Assembly (NCBI GenBank): GCA_023150845.1
Contig: JAKLKD010000074.1
Location: forward strand, 1 to 42,697
Direction of reading: 5' to 3'
Origin: Myxococcota bacterium
GTDB taxonomy: Bacteria; Myxococcota_A; UBA796; CAJQPC01
Length of the DNA stretch: 42,697 bases
Both the position numbers and the translations under genes were made by a program. Shown here piece after piece: positions 1-9,600 of this stretch (within the stretch, counting starts at the first letter, position 1; each line of letters begins with the position of its first letter). Under the pieces are notes generated by a model. It was not told the origin of the DNA. It searched no databases and worked only from the letters and a program-made list of their open reading frames with translations.

Positions 1-2111
1 TGGGAGGCCCAGGCGCCGCCGAGGTGGCAGGCGTCGCGCCACTCCTCGGGGGTGATGGTGACGCCTAAGGTCGCGGCGAGCTCAAGCGCGCGCTCCTCCT
101 TCGGGTCAAGGGCGCCGAGCAGGCCCTCGACGCGGGCGCTCCAGAGGCCGTGGAGGTCGTCGGGCAGGCTCGCCTGGGCGTCGGGGCGCAGCCGGAAGCC
201 CCCGGGCCCCGGCTCCAGGAGCCCCCGCTGCACCCAGTCCCCGACGAGCTGCACCACAAAGAGCGGGTTCCCGGCGCTTCGCTGATCCACCTGCCGGGCG
301 AGCTCCCCGTCGAGGTCGAGGAGCTGCTGCACGAGCTCCGCCCGGTATCCCGGCGCCAAGGGCCCGAGCGGCACCCGAGCGGCGCCGGGCGTGCCCAAGA
401 GCTGCCCCAACAGGCGGCCCTCCGGGGACTCCGGCGCCACCTCCCGGGCGGTCATCAGGAGGAGGATCGGCGCCTCGGGCTGGGTCTCGATGAGGCTCAA
501 GGCGAAGGCGAGGCTCGCGTGGCCCCACTGCACGTCCTCCAGGCGGAGGATCAGAGGCCGCGTCCGGGCCAGCCCGGCGAAGAAGCTGGCGAGCAGGTCA
601 AAACGCTCCTTTCGTGAGCCCAGGCGCACGACGACGAGCCCGGCGCGCAGCTCCTCTTCAGTCGCGGGCCGGATCAGCTCGGCGAGGCCCTGGGCCTGGC
701 GCTCGCTCTCGTTGCTTTGGCGGCGCAGGGCGTCCCGCACCCGGCGGATGACGAGGCTCCGGGGGTGATCCACACAGCGCAGGTGCCGCCCGAGGCCGTA
801 GATGACGCCGTCCGTCGGCCCTCCTTGGGGGCTGTGGGTCGCGCCGATGACCTCCGCCGCGCCGAGCTCATGGGCCCGCTCACAGAGCCAACGCGCGAGG
901 CGGCTCTTGCCGTTGCCCGCCGGGCCTTGGAGCAGCGCCACCGTCGGCTGGCCGGACTCCGCGCGCAAGAGCGCCCGCCAGAGCTGGTCACGCTCCCACT
1001 CGCGGTCCACGAGCGGGATCTCCCGCAGCCCGAACAGCCCGAGGCCCGACGCGGCGAGGCCCCGCCGGGGGTTGACCTCGGGGCGGCGCCAGTCGAGCGG
1101 GGTCGGCGGCCGGTCCAGGGTCACCACGGCGTCGTCCGGCAGCGTGAGCGGCTCCTCGTCTTCAGCGCTGCGGGGCTCCGCCGGGGTCGTCGGCGTCTCG
1201 GACCAGCTCAAGGTGGTCAGGTCGAGGCCGCCCTCGATGGGGCTCACCCGGGCGCGGGTCGGCGCGAGGCCCCGCAACGCCCAGGCCGCGTCGGCGGCGC
1301 GCTGGTAGCGGCGCTGGGGCTCCTTCTCCAAGAGCCGCCGCACCCAGGGCTCAAAGCCGTCGGGCAGGAGCACCCGGGGCTCAAAGGCCGGCAAGGCGCC
1401 GTGCAGGTGGGCCTCGCGTAAGGTCTGGAAGTCGGACTTCAGGCCGAAGGGGGGCTCGCCGCAGGCCAAGGTCCAGGCCAGGGCGCCCAGGGCGTAGAGG
1501 TCGGTGTAGGGCCCGCAGAGCTGGGGATCTCCCCAGAACTGCTCCGGCGCCATGTACGGCGCGGTGCCGAACACGGCCTTGGGTCCGCCGGGCCGCTCCT
1601 CATCGGGGATGACCGCGAGGCCGAAGTCCAAGAGCTTGAGGGCCTCGCCGCCGTAGAGCGCGTTGCCCGGCTTGAGATCCCGGTGCACGAGGCCCCGGGC
1701 GTGGGCGTGGGCCAAGGCGTCGAGGAGCGCGAGCAGCATGCCGTAGAGCTCGTCCCAGCTCAGGCGGCCCCGGAACCGCATCAGCGGCTCGCCGCCGCAG
1801 AGCTCCATCGCCAGCCAAGGTGAGCCGACGCCGACCCCGCGGCTCAAGAGCCCCGGCGCCTCGGCCTCGCTCACCTCGCCGTGATCAAAGACCGTGACGA
1901 TGTGTGGGTGCTGCAGCCGGGCCACGGCGCGCACCTCGCTGGAGAACGCGCGGCGATACGCGGGCTTTCGGGCGATCTCCCCGCGGAGGATCTTCACGGC
2001 GACGGGGGTGGCGCGCGCCTGGTGCATCCCCCGCCAGACCTCACCCATGCCGCCGGAGCCGATGAGCTCCTCGAGCACGAAGGGGCCGAGCCTGGCGAGG
2101 TTCAAGGTCAT
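1..2111 (-). CDS. Serine/threonine protein kinase fused to an AAA ATPase module (3' end outside window)
   Basis: The start ATG (2109-2111) has GGAG 7 bases upstream, and the frame stays open to the window edge, giving about 703 visible residues. Residues 10 to about 260 form a Hanks-type kinase: glycine loop GSGGMGEVW (18-26), K40 of VAVKIL, catalytic loop VHRDLKPGN (142-150), DFG at 162-164, and an APE motif near 185. A Pro/Thr/Glu-rich linker follows, then a STAND/AAA-type ATPase with Walker A GPAGNGKS (396-403) and a Walker-B-like LRLEDVQW with D526. There is no membrane segment in the visible part, so it is probably cytosolic. Kinase-ATPase fusions of this PknK-like type are common signalling proteins in myxobacteria; many continue into a cyclase or TPR/helical sensor region, which would lie off the window here. 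It is divergent from the lipoprotein at 2269. The target is unknown. Confidence 0.9.
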   Translation of the reverse strand, partial: MTLNLARLGPFVLEELIGSGGMGEVWRGMHQARATPVAVKILRGEIARKPAYRRAFSSEVRAVARLQHPHIVTVFDHGEVSEAEAPGLLSRGVGVGSPWLAMELCGGEPLMRFRGRLSWDELYGMLLALLDALAHAHARGLVHRDLKPGNALYGGEALKLLDFGLAVIPDEERPGGPKAVFGTAPYMAPEQFWGDPQLCGPYTDLYALGALAWTLACGEPPFGLKSDFQTLREAHLHGALPAFEPRVLLPDGFEPWVRRLLEKEPQRRYQRAADAAWALRGLAPTRARVSPIEGGLDLTTLSWSETPTTPAEPRSAEDEEPLTLPDDAVVTLDRPPTPLDWRRPEVNPRRGLAASGLGLFGLREIPLVDREWERDQLWRALLRAESGQPTVALLQGPAGNGKSRLARWLCERAHELGAAEVIGATHSPQGGPTDGVIYGLGRHLRCVDHPRSLVIRRVRDALRRQSNESERQAQGLAELIRPATEEELRAGLVVVRLGSRKERFDLLASFFAGLARTRPLILRLEDVQWGHASLAFALSLIETQPEAPILLLMTAREVAPESPEGRLLGQLLGTPGAARVPLGPLAPGYRAELVQQLLDLDGELARQVDQRSAGNPLFVVQLVGDWVQRGLLEPGPGGFRLRPDAQASLPDDLHGLWSARVEGLLGALDPKEERALELAATLGVTITPEEWRDACHLGGAWAS

Positions 2112-2141
2112 CTGCGCGCTCCGGGAGGATCCGACCCTTCT

Positions 2142-2171
2142 CCTTGCCTTGTGCGCGGGGTCGTGGCAAGG
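2142..2171. repeat. 7-bp inverted repeat in the divergent intergenic region
   Basis: CCTTGCC (2142-2148) and GGCAAGG (2165-2171) are perfectly complementary around a 16-base loop. The repeat sits between the divergent kinase and lipoprotein genes, 31 bases from the kinase start codon. It could be an operator or a hairpin in the kinase leader. An alternative register, GCCTTG/CAAGGC, is also possible. No convincing -35/-10 pair was seen in either direction in this 157-base gap. Confidence 0.3.
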
Positions 2172-2268
2172 CGCGGCGGACCAACCGTCGATCGGGCGCC
2201 TCAACGCGCTAAGCTCCTCTGAATGCCGAGCGCTGCCGCTGCGTCGCGGGCTCGAACCTGGAGCGACC

Positions 2269-3006
2269 ATGACCCACTTCCGCCGCCTCGTCACCCTCCT
2301 CCCCCTGCCCTTCGTGCTCCTGGCCTGCGAGACGAACGAGGTCACCGAGACCTTGACCTTCGACGGGGACTACGCGGCGCTCTTCGCCCAGCTCGACGAC
2401 TCCGATCTCACCGTCGTCGGCGGCGCCATCGGCTCGGGCCTTGAGGTGCGTGTGGTGAGCTGGGGCACGGCCGTCGCCACCGACAAGGCCCAAGATCGCC
2501 TCGACGGCAACTCCTACTCCGCCACGGCGGACGGAGAGGTCGTCAGCCTCACCAGCCGCTCCACGGAGAACCGCGCCGGGGTCGATTTTGACGTGCTCTC
2601 CCCCGAGCTCCTGAGCCTCGACGTCGCCATCGACAGCGGCCGCGCCCACCTGGAGTACCTCGAGGGCTCCCACCTCATCACCGCGTCCAGCGTGCGCGGC
2701 GAGGGCCTCATCGGCGAGATCGACGCCTACGCTGACAGCGGCGACAACGTCATCGCCATCTGGCCCTACGAGAACGCGCGTATTCGTGTCGAGACCTACT
2801 CCGGCTCCAACGTGCTCACCCTGCCCTACGGCCTCGACTACGACCTCACCATCGTCGGCGACCCCGAGTACGCCATGAGCGTCGAGGACCTCGGCTTTGA
2901 CGTGGCCTACGCCTCGGGCGCGGCCTACGTCGCCCAGCGCGGCGCGGCGACGATCCGCATCGAGGTGTTCACCTCTGGCGGCGACACCACGATCTACGCC
3001 GACTGA
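2269..3006 (+). CDS. Predicted lipoprotein with DUF4097-like beta-repeat region
   Basis: 245 residues. I chose the ATG at 2269 (GGAG 5 bases upstream) because it gives a lipoprotein signal peptide: basic MTHFRR, a hydrophobic stretch, then the lipobox LLAC with Cys19. A longer frame upstream only adds residues antisense to the kinase gene. The mature part is rich in short alternating beta-type segments (DVAIDSGRAHLEYLEG, GEIDAYADSGDNVIAI, IRVETYSGSNVLTL), the pattern of the DUF4097 'putative adhesin' beta-helix family. It contains no catalytic motif that I recognise. It is likely tethered to a membrane facing the periplasm or surface. It converges with the gene at 3019 with 12 bases between. 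The family call is moderate; the lipoprotein call is firm. Confidence 0.75.
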   Translation: MTHFRRLVTLLPLPFVLLACETNEVTETLTFDGDYAALFAQLDDSDLTVVGGAIGSGLEVRVVSWGTAVATDKAQDRLDGNSYSATADGEVVSLTSRSTENRAGVDFDVLSPELLSLDVAIDSGRAHLEYLEGSHLITASSVRGEGLIGEIDAYADSGDNVIAIWPYENARIRVETYSGSNVLTLPYGLDYDLTIVGDPEYAMSVEDLGFDVAYASGAAYVAQRGAATIRIEVFTSGGDTTIYAD

Positions 3007-3018
3007 CCGCCGCGGCGC

Positions 3019-3627
3019 TCAGAACCCGAGCCGGGCCTTGAGCTTGCCCCAGAGGCCCTCGGGCTCGGCGGCGGCGGGCGCAGAAGCCGCGGCGCCGCTG
3101 TCTCCGCCCCGGCCCGCGCGCACGTCAGGGGTGCCCGCGCCGGGGGTGACGTCGCCGAAGAGCAGCTCAACCTTCGCCCAGTCCTCGGGCTGCTCGTACT
3201 CCTCCTTGACCCCGTGCTCGTAGGCGACCCGGGCGATCCGCACGACGAGCTCCGCGGGCACCACGAGCAGCGGGGTGTCCTGGGACATCGCGGCGAGCTT
3301 CATGTTGAGCTCGTTCACGGTCTGGAGCGGCCAGAGCTCCAGCTCGATGATGCCTTGCTCGGCGAGATCGACGTCCATCGACGCGGCCATGACCCGGCCC
3401 GAGGGGTGCTTACGCACGAAGATCGCCGGGACACGCGCGCCGTCCTCATGCCACTTGTCGCCGACGTAACACTCGCCCAGGGGCCAAGCGGCGGCCTCCT
3501 CGACGGAGATGTCCCGGGTCTTGCTCATGTGTTGGCGTTTGGACGCCGCGACGCGGTGGCGCTCCCGGTCCCGAGCCTTCTTCCGGGCCCGCGCCTTCTC
3601 CGCGATTCGATCCTGCTTTGACGCCAT
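3019..3627 (-). CDS. Hypothetical protein with basic N-terminus
   Basis: 202 residues. The ATG at 3627 has GGAGG 6 bases upstream, which supports this start. Residues 1-33 are almost wholly Lys/Arg/Glu/Ala, probably a charged helix. Residues 35-160 look like a mixed alpha/beta domain (PLGECYVGDKWHEDG, VRKHPSGRVMAASMDVDL, then a helical part ending EEYEQPEDWAKVELLFGDV). The last 40 residues are a Gly/Ala/Pro linker and a short amphipathic end, LWGKLKARLGF. There is no signal peptide or membrane helix. I do not recognise the family, and its neighbours give no clear role. The sequence reads like a real gene in codon use. Confidence 0.7.
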   Translation of the reverse strand: MASKQDRIAEKARARKKARDRERHRVAASKRQHMSKTRDISVEEAAAWPLGECYVGDKWHEDGARVPAIFVRKHPSGRVMAASMDVDLAEQGIIELELWPLQTVNELNMKLAAMSQDTPLLVVPAELVVRIARVAYEHGVKEEYEQPEDWAKVELLFGDVTPGAGTPDVRAGRGGDSGAAASAPAAAEPEGLWGKLKARLGF

Positions 3628-3765
3628 GCTGAGCCTCCGAGCGTCCCCCCTTAACCCGCTCGCCCTCTGGCCGCGTCAAGTCGCCGCGCGGTCACCTCGC
3701 CGTCACCTGGCGCGCGGCCTACGTCACTTCGCGGGGCGACATGGAGAGAGCACCGCCGGAGACCC

Positions 3766-4365
3766 ATGCACGCCACCCTCGACACCCTCAGAGGCCTCTG
3801 GATCGCGGGCGGCGACGTCATGCTGCCTCTGGTGATCGTCGGCGGGCTCTTGTGGTGGACCCTCGGCGAGCGATGGTCCCGCACCCGAGGCGGGCCGAGC
3901 TTGCCCCTGCGCCAGCTCGTCGAGCGCGCCCGACGCGGCGAATCCGTGCCCGGCGACGGCCCGGTGCAGCGCGCGCTGCTGCTCGGCGTCGCCGCCTTGG
4001 CCCAGGGCCAAGACGCCCTGGACGAGACCCTCACCCAGCGCTTCAGCGCCCTGCGCGACGAGCTCGGCCAAGGCGCGTCCCTCTGCGCCACCTTGGTCGG
4101 CGTCGCCCCGCTCTTGGGGCTCCTGGGCACGGTGAGCGGCATGATCACCACCTTCGACGCCTTGGCGACGATGACCATGTTCAGCCGCTCCGGCGGCATC
4201 GCCGGGGGCATCTCCGAGGCGCTGGTGAGCACCCAGGTCGGCCTCACCGTCGCGATCCCCGGCGCCATCGCCGCCAAGCTCATGGACCAGCGCGCCGCCC
4301 GGCGCCGGGAGCAGCTCGATGAGCTGGAGCAGATCCTCCGTGGGCTCGCAGAGGAGGCCCGATGA
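3766..4365 (+). CDS. exbB: MotA/TolQ/ExbB proton channel protein
   Basis: 199 residues; GGAG lies 4 bases before the ATG. It is an inner-membrane channel subunit that, with ExbD, converts proton-motive force into work on a TonB protein. It has an N-terminal helix (MLPLVIVGGLLWWTLGE), then a cytoplasmic domain, then the family's conserved TM2-TM3 hairpin: LVGVAPLLGLLGTVSGMITT and GGISEALVSTQVGLTVAIPG (about 107-170). The length is typical of the short ExbB group. The stop overlaps the exbD start by 4 bases (ATGA), so the two are translationally coupled. It opens a five-gene unit ending with a TonB-dependent receptor. A TolQ role is less likely because no tolA, tolB or pal is nearby. Confidence 0.92.
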   Translation: MHATLDTLRGLWIAGGDVMLPLVIVGGLLWWTLGERWSRTRGGPSLPLRQLVERARRGESVPGDGPVQRALLLGVAALAQGQDALDETLTQRFSALRDELGQGASLCATLVGVAPLLGLLGTVSGMITTFDALATMTMFSRSGGIAGGISEALVSTQVGLTVAIPGAIAAKLMDQRAARRREQLDELEQILRGLAEEAR

Positions 4366-4769
4366 GACGCCTGCGTGAGAAGAAGGACAGCCGCGTCGAT
4401 CTCGACATCTCGCCGCTCATCGACGTGGTGTTCTTGCTGCTCATCTTCTTCATGGTGACGACGAGCTTCACCAAAGACATGAAGCTCGATCTTGAGCGCC
4501 CCGGCGCCAAGAGCCAGATCGCCGCCCCGGCGAAGGCCCTGCGCGTCTACATCGACCAAGGCGAGCGGGTCTACGTCGATGAGCTCCCGGTGAAGACCTG
4601 GATGCTGGAGAGCCGCGTGCGGGAGCAGCTCAGCGGCCTCGCCGACCCCACGGTGCTCGTCGTCGCCGACCGCAGCATCCCCGCCCAGACCTTGATCGAG
4701 GTGATCGACCGCTGCCGCCTCGCTGGGGCGGCCCACGTCGGCGTGATCACCCAGCAGGAGGAGGGATGA
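4362..4769 (+). CDS. exbD: ExbD/TolR family biopolymer transport protein
   Basis: 135 residues with a single N-terminal membrane anchor. The hallmark is DISPLIDVVFLLLIFFMV (about 14-31), with the membrane aspartate of PLID that couples proton flow. The periplasmic part (about 35-135) has the ExbD fold pattern, including RVYIDQGERVYVDELPV and VLVVADRSIPAQTLIEVID. It overlaps exbB and the next gene, tonB, by 4 bases each. It should form the ExbB-ExbD motor that energises the TonB-like protein immediately downstream. Confidence 0.92.
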   Translation: MRRLREKKDSRVDLDISPLIDVVFLLLIFFMVTTSFTKDMKLDLERPGAKSQIAAPAKALRVYIDQGERVYVDELPVKTWMLESRVREQLSGLADPTVLVVADRSIPAQTLIEVIDRCRLAGAAHVGVITQQEEG

Positions 4770-5455
4770 ACGCCTCGCCCCGGACCTTGGCCCGCGTCCC
4801 CTACGACCTCGGCCTAGACACACGCCACGCGGAGGCCCGGCGCGCCCGAAGGGTCGGCGCGCTGGGGGCGCTCCTCGGGCTCTTGGGCATGACGCTCTTA
4901 AACCTCAGCCTCGCCTCGACGGCGCCTGAGGCCCCGGTGAGCGCCGCCGCCGCCGTGACGGAGCTCGCCGCGCCGCCGAAGGATCCCCCCAAGCCGCCGC
5001 CCCGGCCCGCCCCGCCGCCGAAGGCCCGGCCCAAGGTGAGCGCCGCCCCGCCCGCCCCGGCCTTGGGCGCGTCCCTCGCGGGCCTCGACCTCGGGCTCCT
5101 CGGCCTCGGGGAGGTGGATCTCGGCGCCGGACAAGACACGGTCGGCGACGTCGGCGACGTGGTGATGACCGAAGACTCCGTCGACAGCCCGCCCCAGGCC
5201 ATTGAGCGCCAGCCCGCGGCGTACCCCGCGAAGGCCCGGGCCAAAGGCATCACCGGCTACGTCGTGCTGCGCCTGCGGGTGGGCGCGGACGGCGCCGTGC
5301 AGGACGTTCAGGTGCAGGAGGCCACGCCGCCGGGGGTCTTTGAGGAGACCGCGGTGACGAGCGTGCGCGGCTGGCGCTTTGAGCCCGCGACCTATGAGGG
5401 CCGCCCGGTGACCGTGCAGGTGACACAGACCGTACGTTTTGAGCTGAGCGGCTGA
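4766..5455 (+). CDS. tonB: TonB family energy-transducing protein
   Basis: 229 residues. A single inner-membrane helix lies at about 30-50 (VGALGALLGLLGMTLLNLS), preceded by a basic cytoplasmic tail. A Pro/Lys-rich span follows (about 66-100, PPKDPPKPPPRPAPPPKARP), the usual periplasm-crossing rod. The C-terminal TonB domain (about 150-229) has the family pattern: proline-led entry QPAAYPAKARAKGITGYVVL, then VGADGAVQDVQVQEATP, and the final strand VTVQVTQTVRFEL. It transmits ExbBD work to an outer-membrane receptor, most likely the one encoded two genes downstream. Its start overlaps exbD by 4 bases, and its stop shares one base with the next start (TGATG). Confidence 0.9.
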   Translation: MNASPRTLARVPYDLGLDTRHAEARRARRVGALGALLGLLGMTLLNLSLASTAPEAPVSAAAAVTELAAPPKDPPKPPPRPAPPPKARPKVSAAPPAPALGASLAGLDLGLLGLGEVDLGAGQDTVGDVGDVVMTEDSVDSPPQAIERQPAAYPAKARAKGITGYVVLRLRVGADGAVQDVQVQEATPPGVFEETAVTSVRGWRFEPATYEGRPVTVQVTQTVRFELSG

Positions 5456-6612
5456 TGGCTCGCCGACTGTGGCGCTACGGCCTCAGCCTCGTGTTGGCGC
5501 TGGCGCTCTCCGGCGGCGCGCTCTACGCCGAGCGCCCCAGCGACGACGTCGATCCCCTCGCCTTGGCGGCCCTGCTCATCTCCGATGGGCGCTGGGACAA
5601 GGCCGCCGCCGCCTTGGCCGAGGTGAACCCCGACGACAAACACCTCGACCGCGCCCGCTACTACACCCAGCTCGGGCTCATCGCGCGGCACGAGGAGCGC
5701 TGGGCCGAGGCCGCGACGTTGCTCAGCCGGGCCATCGCTGAAGGCGCGACGGACCCCAACCTCCGCCTCATGCTCGCCCAGGCCGAGCTCAAGGCCGACG
5801 CCCCCAAGAAGGCGCTCCAGGCCCTCGACGCGGACCGCGCCGCGCTCGACCCGCTGGGCGCGTCATGGCTCCTCCGTGCGCAGGCCCACCGGGCGCTCGG
5901 CGACACCGACGGGGCCTGGGCGGCGCTGACCGACGGGGCGAACGCCGTCCCCGACGACCTCCGCCTCGCCGAGCAGCAGGTGCTCCTGCTGATTGAGCTC
6001 GGGCTCTCCCAGGAGGCCCTGGCCCGGGCGCAGCTCCTCCTGCGCGCTGAAGGTGCCGGGGCCGAGCGCTGGATCTTGCTCTCCGAGGCCCTGCGCGGTG
6101 GCGGCCAAGACGTCCGGGCGGCGGCGCTCTTGGAGGAGGCCCGGCTGCGTTTCCCCGAGGACGAGCGGGTGCCCCTGGCCTTGGCGAAGACCTACCTCGC
6201 CCTCGACCAGCCCCTCTCCGCCGGGCTCGTGCTGCAGTCGGCGGCGACGCGGCGCCCAGAGCTCGCCGTGGAGGCCGCCGAGTGTTTTCGCCGCGCAGGC
6301 CAGCTCGACCGCGCCATCCGCCAGAACGGCGAGGTGCCCGACGGCCCGACGAAGACCCGCCAGCGCCTCGGCCTGCTCTTGGAGGCTGAAGACTTTGAGC
6401 GCGCCGCGGCCCTCACCCCCCGGGCGACACGCCTCGGGCTGGTCGAGGAGGACGAGGTCGCCTACGGCCTGGCCTACGCCTGGATGCGGCTCGGCGAGGC
6501 CCAGCAGGCCGAAGCCCTGCTCAAACACATCGAGGATCCCAAGGTGTTTCAGCGCGCCACCCAGCTCCGCGCGGCCCTGGCCGCCTGCGCCGCGGAGGGC
6601 ACATGCGGCTGA
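5455..6612 (+). CDS. Membrane-anchored TPR-repeat protein of the TonB unit
   Basis: 385 residues. The N-terminus has a single hydrophobic segment (LWRYGLSLVLALALSGGALYA, about 3-24), acting as an uncleaved anchor or signal peptide, so the rest is probably periplasmic. From about residue 35 to 380 it is nearly all helical tetratricopeptide-type repeats (for example RARYYTQLGLIARHEERWAEA, PNLRLMLAQAELKADAPKKA, SWLLRAQAHRALGDTDGAWA). TPR arrays bind protein partners. The position between tonB and the receptor, with overlaps of 1 and 10 bases, suggests a periplasmic adaptor or chaperone for this machine. No enzyme motif is present. The partner and role are inferred only from context. Confidence 0.85.
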   Translation: MARRLWRYGLSLVLALALSGGALYAERPSDDVDPLALAALLISDGRWDKAAAALAEVNPDDKHLDRARYYTQLGLIARHEERWAEAATLLSRAIAEGATDPNLRLMLAQAELKADAPKKALQALDADRAALDPLGASWLLRAQAHRALGDTDGAWAALTDGANAVPDDLRLAEQQVLLLIELGLSQEALARAQLLLRAEGAGAERWILLSEALRGGGQDVRAAALLEEARLRFPEDERVPLALAKTYLALDQPLSAGLVLQSAATRRPELAVEAAECFRRAGQLDRAIRQNGEVPDGPTKTRQRLGLLLEAEDFERAAALTPRATRLGLVEEDEVAYGLAYAWMRLGEAQQAEALLKHIEDPKVFQRATQLRAALAACAAEGTCG

Positions 6613-9600
6613 GCCCGGCGCTCTTCGGCCTCCTCGGCCTGCCGGGCCTCGCCTGGGCTGAGCCCTCGGGGCGTGTCGTCGGCTGGGCCTTTGAGGAGGG
6701 CGGCGCCCCGGCGGAGGGCCTCTCCTTGACCCTCTGCGGCCAAGTTGTCGTCACCGACGCCCAAGGCGCCTTCGCCGTGCCCTGCGCCCCGGGAGAGGTC
6801 GCCCTCACCGGCCCCGGCTGGTCCGCGCTGAGCGTCGTCGCCCCGGGACTCGACACAGAGGCCCTGCTCACGGTCAAGGGCGGCGTCATCACCTCGGCCT
6901 CGGTCGAGGCCCCGCCGCTGGCCGAGCGTGTCGCCGAGGACGCCGTCTTCGTCAACCTGACCGGGGTGATCCTCGACGCTGAGACCGGCGCCCCCGTGCC
7001 CGGCGCCCGGGTGTACGCCCGGGGCCAAGACGCCGAGGGCCTCAGCGACGAGGCCGGGCGCTTCACCCTGAGCCTGCCCGTCGGGGAGCACCAGCTCTCC
7101 GTGGTCCACGCCCGCTACAGCGCCGAGAGCCTCGCCGTCACCGCGACACCTGACACAGTCGCCACACCCCTGAGCCTCAGCCTGCGCCCCGCCGGGCTGA
7201 GCCTCGCCGACTGGGTCGTCTCCGCGCCCCGGGTGGAGGGCGGCACCGCCGCGCTCCTCGACGAGCGCCGGGAGGCCAGCACGGTGAACGACGTGCTCGG
7301 CGCTGAAGAGATGGCCCGCTCCGGCGCGTCCGACGCCGCCGCCGCCTTGCAGCGTGTGACCGGCCTCACCCTGGTCGGCGGGCGCTACATCTACGTCCGC
7401 GGCCTCGGCGAGCGCTACTCCTCGACCCTGCTCAACGGCTCGTCTTTGCCCTCCCCCGAGCCCGAGCGCCGGGTGGTGCCCCTCGACCTCTTCCCGGCCT
7501 CGATGCTGGAGGCGGTCATCGTGCAGAAGTCCTACTCCCCGGACATGCCCGGGGAGTTCGGCGGCGGCGTGCTCTCGCTGCGCACCCGCAAGGCGCCGAG
7601 CGAGCCCACCCTCAAGATCGGGCTCTCCGGCGGCTTCACTCAAGGCGTCACCGGGCAGACCGGGCTCATGGCCCCCGGCGGCGCCCGGGACTGGACCGGC
7701 CGCGACGACGGCAGCCGGGCCATGCCGCTGGGCATCGCCACCGCCGACAAGGCCCTCACCACCGGCAACATGTTCGTCGAGGGCTACAGCGACGAGGAGC
7801 TTGAGGCCTTCGGCGAGAGCCTGCCCAACCGCTTCGTGATGAGCCCCCGCACCTTGCCCCCGGACGCAGGGCTCTCGGTGTCGGGCGGTGACAGCGTCAC
7901 CCTCGGCGGCCTCACCTTGGGCGGCCTCGCGGCCGTGAGCTACGGCCAGAGCTGGGACCTCAACCGGTACGAGCGCACCTGGTACTCCTTGGGCAGCGAC
8001 GGCCTCCAGGTCTATGAGCGCTACGACTTTGAGGAGGTCGAGCGCAACGTGCGCCTCGGCGGCGTCGTGACGACGAGCGCCCAGTGGGGCGACGAGCAAG
8101 AGATCGTGCTCACCAGCGCGCTCAACCGCAACACAGACCAGTCCGAGCGCCTGCAGGAGGGCTTCGACGCAGAGGAGGGCGCCTTGGCCCGCACCTACCG
8201 CTCTCGCTGGATCGAGCGGCAGCTCCTCTACGAGCAGGTCACCGGCCATCACCCCGTCGGCGACGGCCTGCTCATCGACTGGCGGTACGGCTTCGCCAAG
8301 GCCACCCGCGTTGAGCCCGACCGCCTGGAGTGGTCCACCCTGCAAGAGACCGACGGCGACTGGGTGATGCACCCCAAACAAGGCCGGTTCTTACGTTATT
8401 ACGGCGGCATGGTGGACCGCAGCCACGACGGGGCGTTTGATCTCACCGTGCCCGTCGAGCTCGGCGAGCGGTCGCTCACGCTCAAGGGCGGGCTGTGGAT
8501 GACGCACAAATCCCGGGCGTCGGAGCTGCGCCGCCTGGGCTACAAGATCGACAACGCCCAAGACATCGTCGGCCTCTCCTCGGACCAGTGGTTCACGAAG
8601 GAGCACATCAACGCCGACCAGATCCGCCTGGAGGAGTCGAGCGCCGAGAGCGACGACTACACCGCCCAGCAGCGCCAAGAGGCGGTGTACCTCATGGCGA
8701 CGGTGCCCGTGGGCGAGCGGCTGAACGTCGTCGGCGGCGCGCGGCTGGAGCGCTCTACCCAAGAGGTGCAGTCCTACAAGCTCTTCTCCGTGGACCCCAC
8801 CGACGCCTCCTCGACCACGACCCTGCGCACCACCGACCTCCTCCCCGCGCTCAACACCGCCTACGACTTGGGTGATACGCAGAAGCTTCGTGTGTCTTAC
8901 GCAAAGACCGTGAGCCGCCCCGACCTCCGGGAGCTGAGCGAGGTGCGGTACTACGAGGTCGTCGCCAACCGCGCCATTCAGGGGAACCCGGAGCTGCAGC
9001 GTGGCCTCATCCACCACGTCGACGCCCGCCTGGAGCGTTACCCCGCCCCTGGCGAGAGCGTGTCGTTGGCGCTCTTCTACAAGCGCTTCTTGGACCCCAT
9101 CGAGAGCGTGGTCATCCCCGGCAGCGACCAGACGCGCAGCTTCGACAACGCGCCGTCTGCGACGAACCTCGGCGTCGAGCTTGAGGCCCGGCGGGCGATC
9201 CCCTGGGTGCCGAACCTCTACGCCGCGGGCAATGTCTCCTTCATCCGCTCCCGGGTGGACCTCACCGGCCTCGACGGCACACAGACCTCGACGACACGGC
9301 CGCTCCAGGGCCAGTCGCCCTACGTCGTGAACGCCCAGCTCAGCTACGAGGACGCCGAGCGTGGCCTCAACGCCGCGCTCTTGTACAACGTCTCCGGCCC
9401 CCGCATCGACCAGGTCGGCGTCGCCGGGCTGCCTGACGCCTATGAGCTGCCCGTGCACCGCCTCGACCTCGTGGCCAGCGCCGGGCTGCCCCGGGGCTTC
9501 ACCGCCCAGGTCAAGCTGCAGAACCTGCTCACCCCGGCCCTGCGCTCCCGGATGGGCTCGGAGTACACCTACCTCCAGCCCGCAGACCAGTGGTCCGCGA

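Noticed and set aside
6549-8381. 610-codon open frame on the minus strand
   Set aside because: Antisense to the receptor gene, with repetitive Ala/Gly/His/Val content and no recognisable domain.
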